This document shows, in pieces, positions 5,631 to 6,101 of a stretch of 6,101 nucleotides of DNA. Positions within the stretch are counted from its first letter, which is position 1. The number at the start of each line of letters is the position of its first letter. This DNA comes from Acidimicrobiia bacterium UBA6912. Its GTDB lineage: Bacteria > Actinomycetota > Acidimicrobiia > Spongiisociales > UBA5794. Location of the stretch: positions 1,186 through 7,286 of the forward strand of contig DKBA01000134.1 in NCBI GenBank assembly GCA_002450985.1. Reading direction: 5' to 3'. The notes under the pieces are model-generated. The model saw only the letters and a program-made list of their open reading frames with translations, was not told where the DNA came from and ran no database searches. The translations under genes were made by a program, and so were the position numbers.

Positions 5631-6101
5631 CTCGTCGACGATCTCGGCCTCGACCACATCGTCCCCTGCGGGGCCGGAGGCGGCCGCTTCCTCCTCGGGC
5701 TGGCTCTGCGACGACTCGTAGATCTTCTGCCCGAGCAGCTGCGCCGCCTCGAACATCTGCTCGGTCGCCGTGCGCAGCTCATCGGCTGCCGTGTCCTCGG
5801 CGAGCAGCTTGCGGACGTGGGTCACCTTGTCCTCGATCGCCGTGCGCTCGTCGTCGCTCACCTTGTCGCCGTGCTCCTTGAGCTGCTTCTCGATGGTGTA
5901 GGCGGCGTGGTCCGCCTGGTTGCGGGCCTCCGCCTGCTCCTTGCGCCGGGCGTCCTCGTTGGCGTGCGCCTCGGCGTCCTTCACCATTCGATCGATGTCG
6001 TCCTTGCCGAGGGCGGTGCCGCCGGTGATGGTCACCTGCTGCGACTTGCCGGTGCCGAGGTCCTTCGCCGACACCGACACGATGCCGTTGGCGTCGATGT
6101 C
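5616..6101 (-). CDS. dnaK: DnaK (Hsp70), C-terminal part, truncated by the window edge
   Basis: The 161 visible residues are the end of the ATP-dependent chaperone; the ATPase domain and most of the substrate-binding beta domain are off the right edge. The segment begins DIDANGIVSVSAKDLGTGK, the highly conserved end of the substrate-binding beta sandwich, followed by QQVTITGG. The helical lid then runs from ALGKDDIDRMVKDAEAHANE to EQMFEAAQLLGQKIYE. The tail is acidic and low-complexity (PEEEAAASGPAGDD, then VVEAEIVDEGDES), as usual for bacterial DnaK. The frame stays open through 6101; a GTG at 6080 is an internal Val codon, not a start. It is the most upstream operon gene seen here, so promoter and HspR operators are outside. 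The stop codon lies in the loop of a hairpin shared with the intergenic region. Confidence 0.96.
   Translation of the reverse strand, partial: DIDANGIVSVSAKDLGTGKSQQVTITGGTALGKDDIDRMVKDAEAHANEDARRKEQAEARNQADHAAYTIEKQLKEHGDKVSDDERTAIEDKVTHVRKLLAEDTAADELRTATEQMFEAAQLLGQKIYESSQSQPEEEAAASGPAGDDVVEAEIVDEGDES

Larger units (their letters stand above)
5523..5648 (-). repeat. 17-nt direct repeat pair shared by the dnaK end and grpE start
   Basis: GCCGAGATCGTCGACGA on the minus strand occurs exactly at 5632-5648 in dnaK and at 5523-5539 in grpE, 109 bp apart. Both copies are read in the same register and encode AEIVD followed by Glu or Asp. It may reflect a short duplication or chance convergence of two acidic, low-complexity segments. 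The entry spans both copies. Confidence 0.5.

Noticed and set aside
5582..5782. Upstream extension of grpE to a start at 5782
   Set aside because: It would overlap the conserved DnaK lid and adds a low-complexity Arg/Ser/Pro stretch; the ATG at 5581 has a good ribosome-binding site and gives the usual length.
1..6101. CRISPR arrays, tRNA or rRNA genes, insertion sequences, attachment sites
   Set aside because: I looked on both strands and saw no regularly spaced repeats, tRNA-like cloverleaf, transposase or terminal inverted repeats; nearly all sequence is accounted for by the five genes.

Overview
The window is GC-rich chromosomal DNA with strong G/C bias at third codon positions. Its most diagnostic feature is the gene order dnaK-grpE-dnaJ-hspR on the minus strand. 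That heat-shock operon, with a MerR-type HspR repressor as its last gene, is characteristic of Actinomycetota. A large SARP/AfsR-type regulator next door fits the same phylum. The sequence does not fix the class or genus; an environmental, non-Streptomyces actinobacterium is possible.

Left part, plus strand. Positions 2-409 hold the 3' end of a gene for a probable secreted, cysteine-containing beta-barrel protein. Its GGTGxFAGASG-type C-terminal motif recalls the allene-oxide-cyclase/dirigent-like barrel group. The 146-bp gap that follows carries two strong hairpins (415-433 and 457-483), most likely the terminator region of that gene, then a short dyad (493-508) and a candidate -10 element just before the next start. 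Positions 556-3633 encode a 1025-residue AfsR-like regulator: a SARP winged helix, a BTAD domain, a P-loop NB-ARC/AP-ATPase module, and a long helical, TPR-like C-terminal half.

Right part, minus strand. Read from the right edge, the operon runs dnaK (3' end only, 161 codons visible), grpE (204 aa), a zinc-finger-less dnaJ (306 aa) and hspR (132 aa). The gaps are 34, 5 and 3 bp, so grpE, dnaJ and hspR are tightly packed and probably translationally coupled. The operon promoter and any HAIR operator lie beyond the right edge. DnaK, DnaJ and GrpE form the Hsp70 folding machine. HspR should repress the operon from upstream, in known actinobacteria with DnaK as co-repressor. The operon and the AfsR-like gene converge with only 5 bp between their stop codons.

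I do not see a previously undescribed system here. The points most worth a second look are a perfect 12-bp inverted repeat at the dnaK/grpE junction with the dnaK stop codon in its loop, a cysteine-free J-protein in place of the usual zinc-finger DnaJ, and a 17-nt repeat that encodes the same acidic peptide at the end of DnaK and the start of GrpE.
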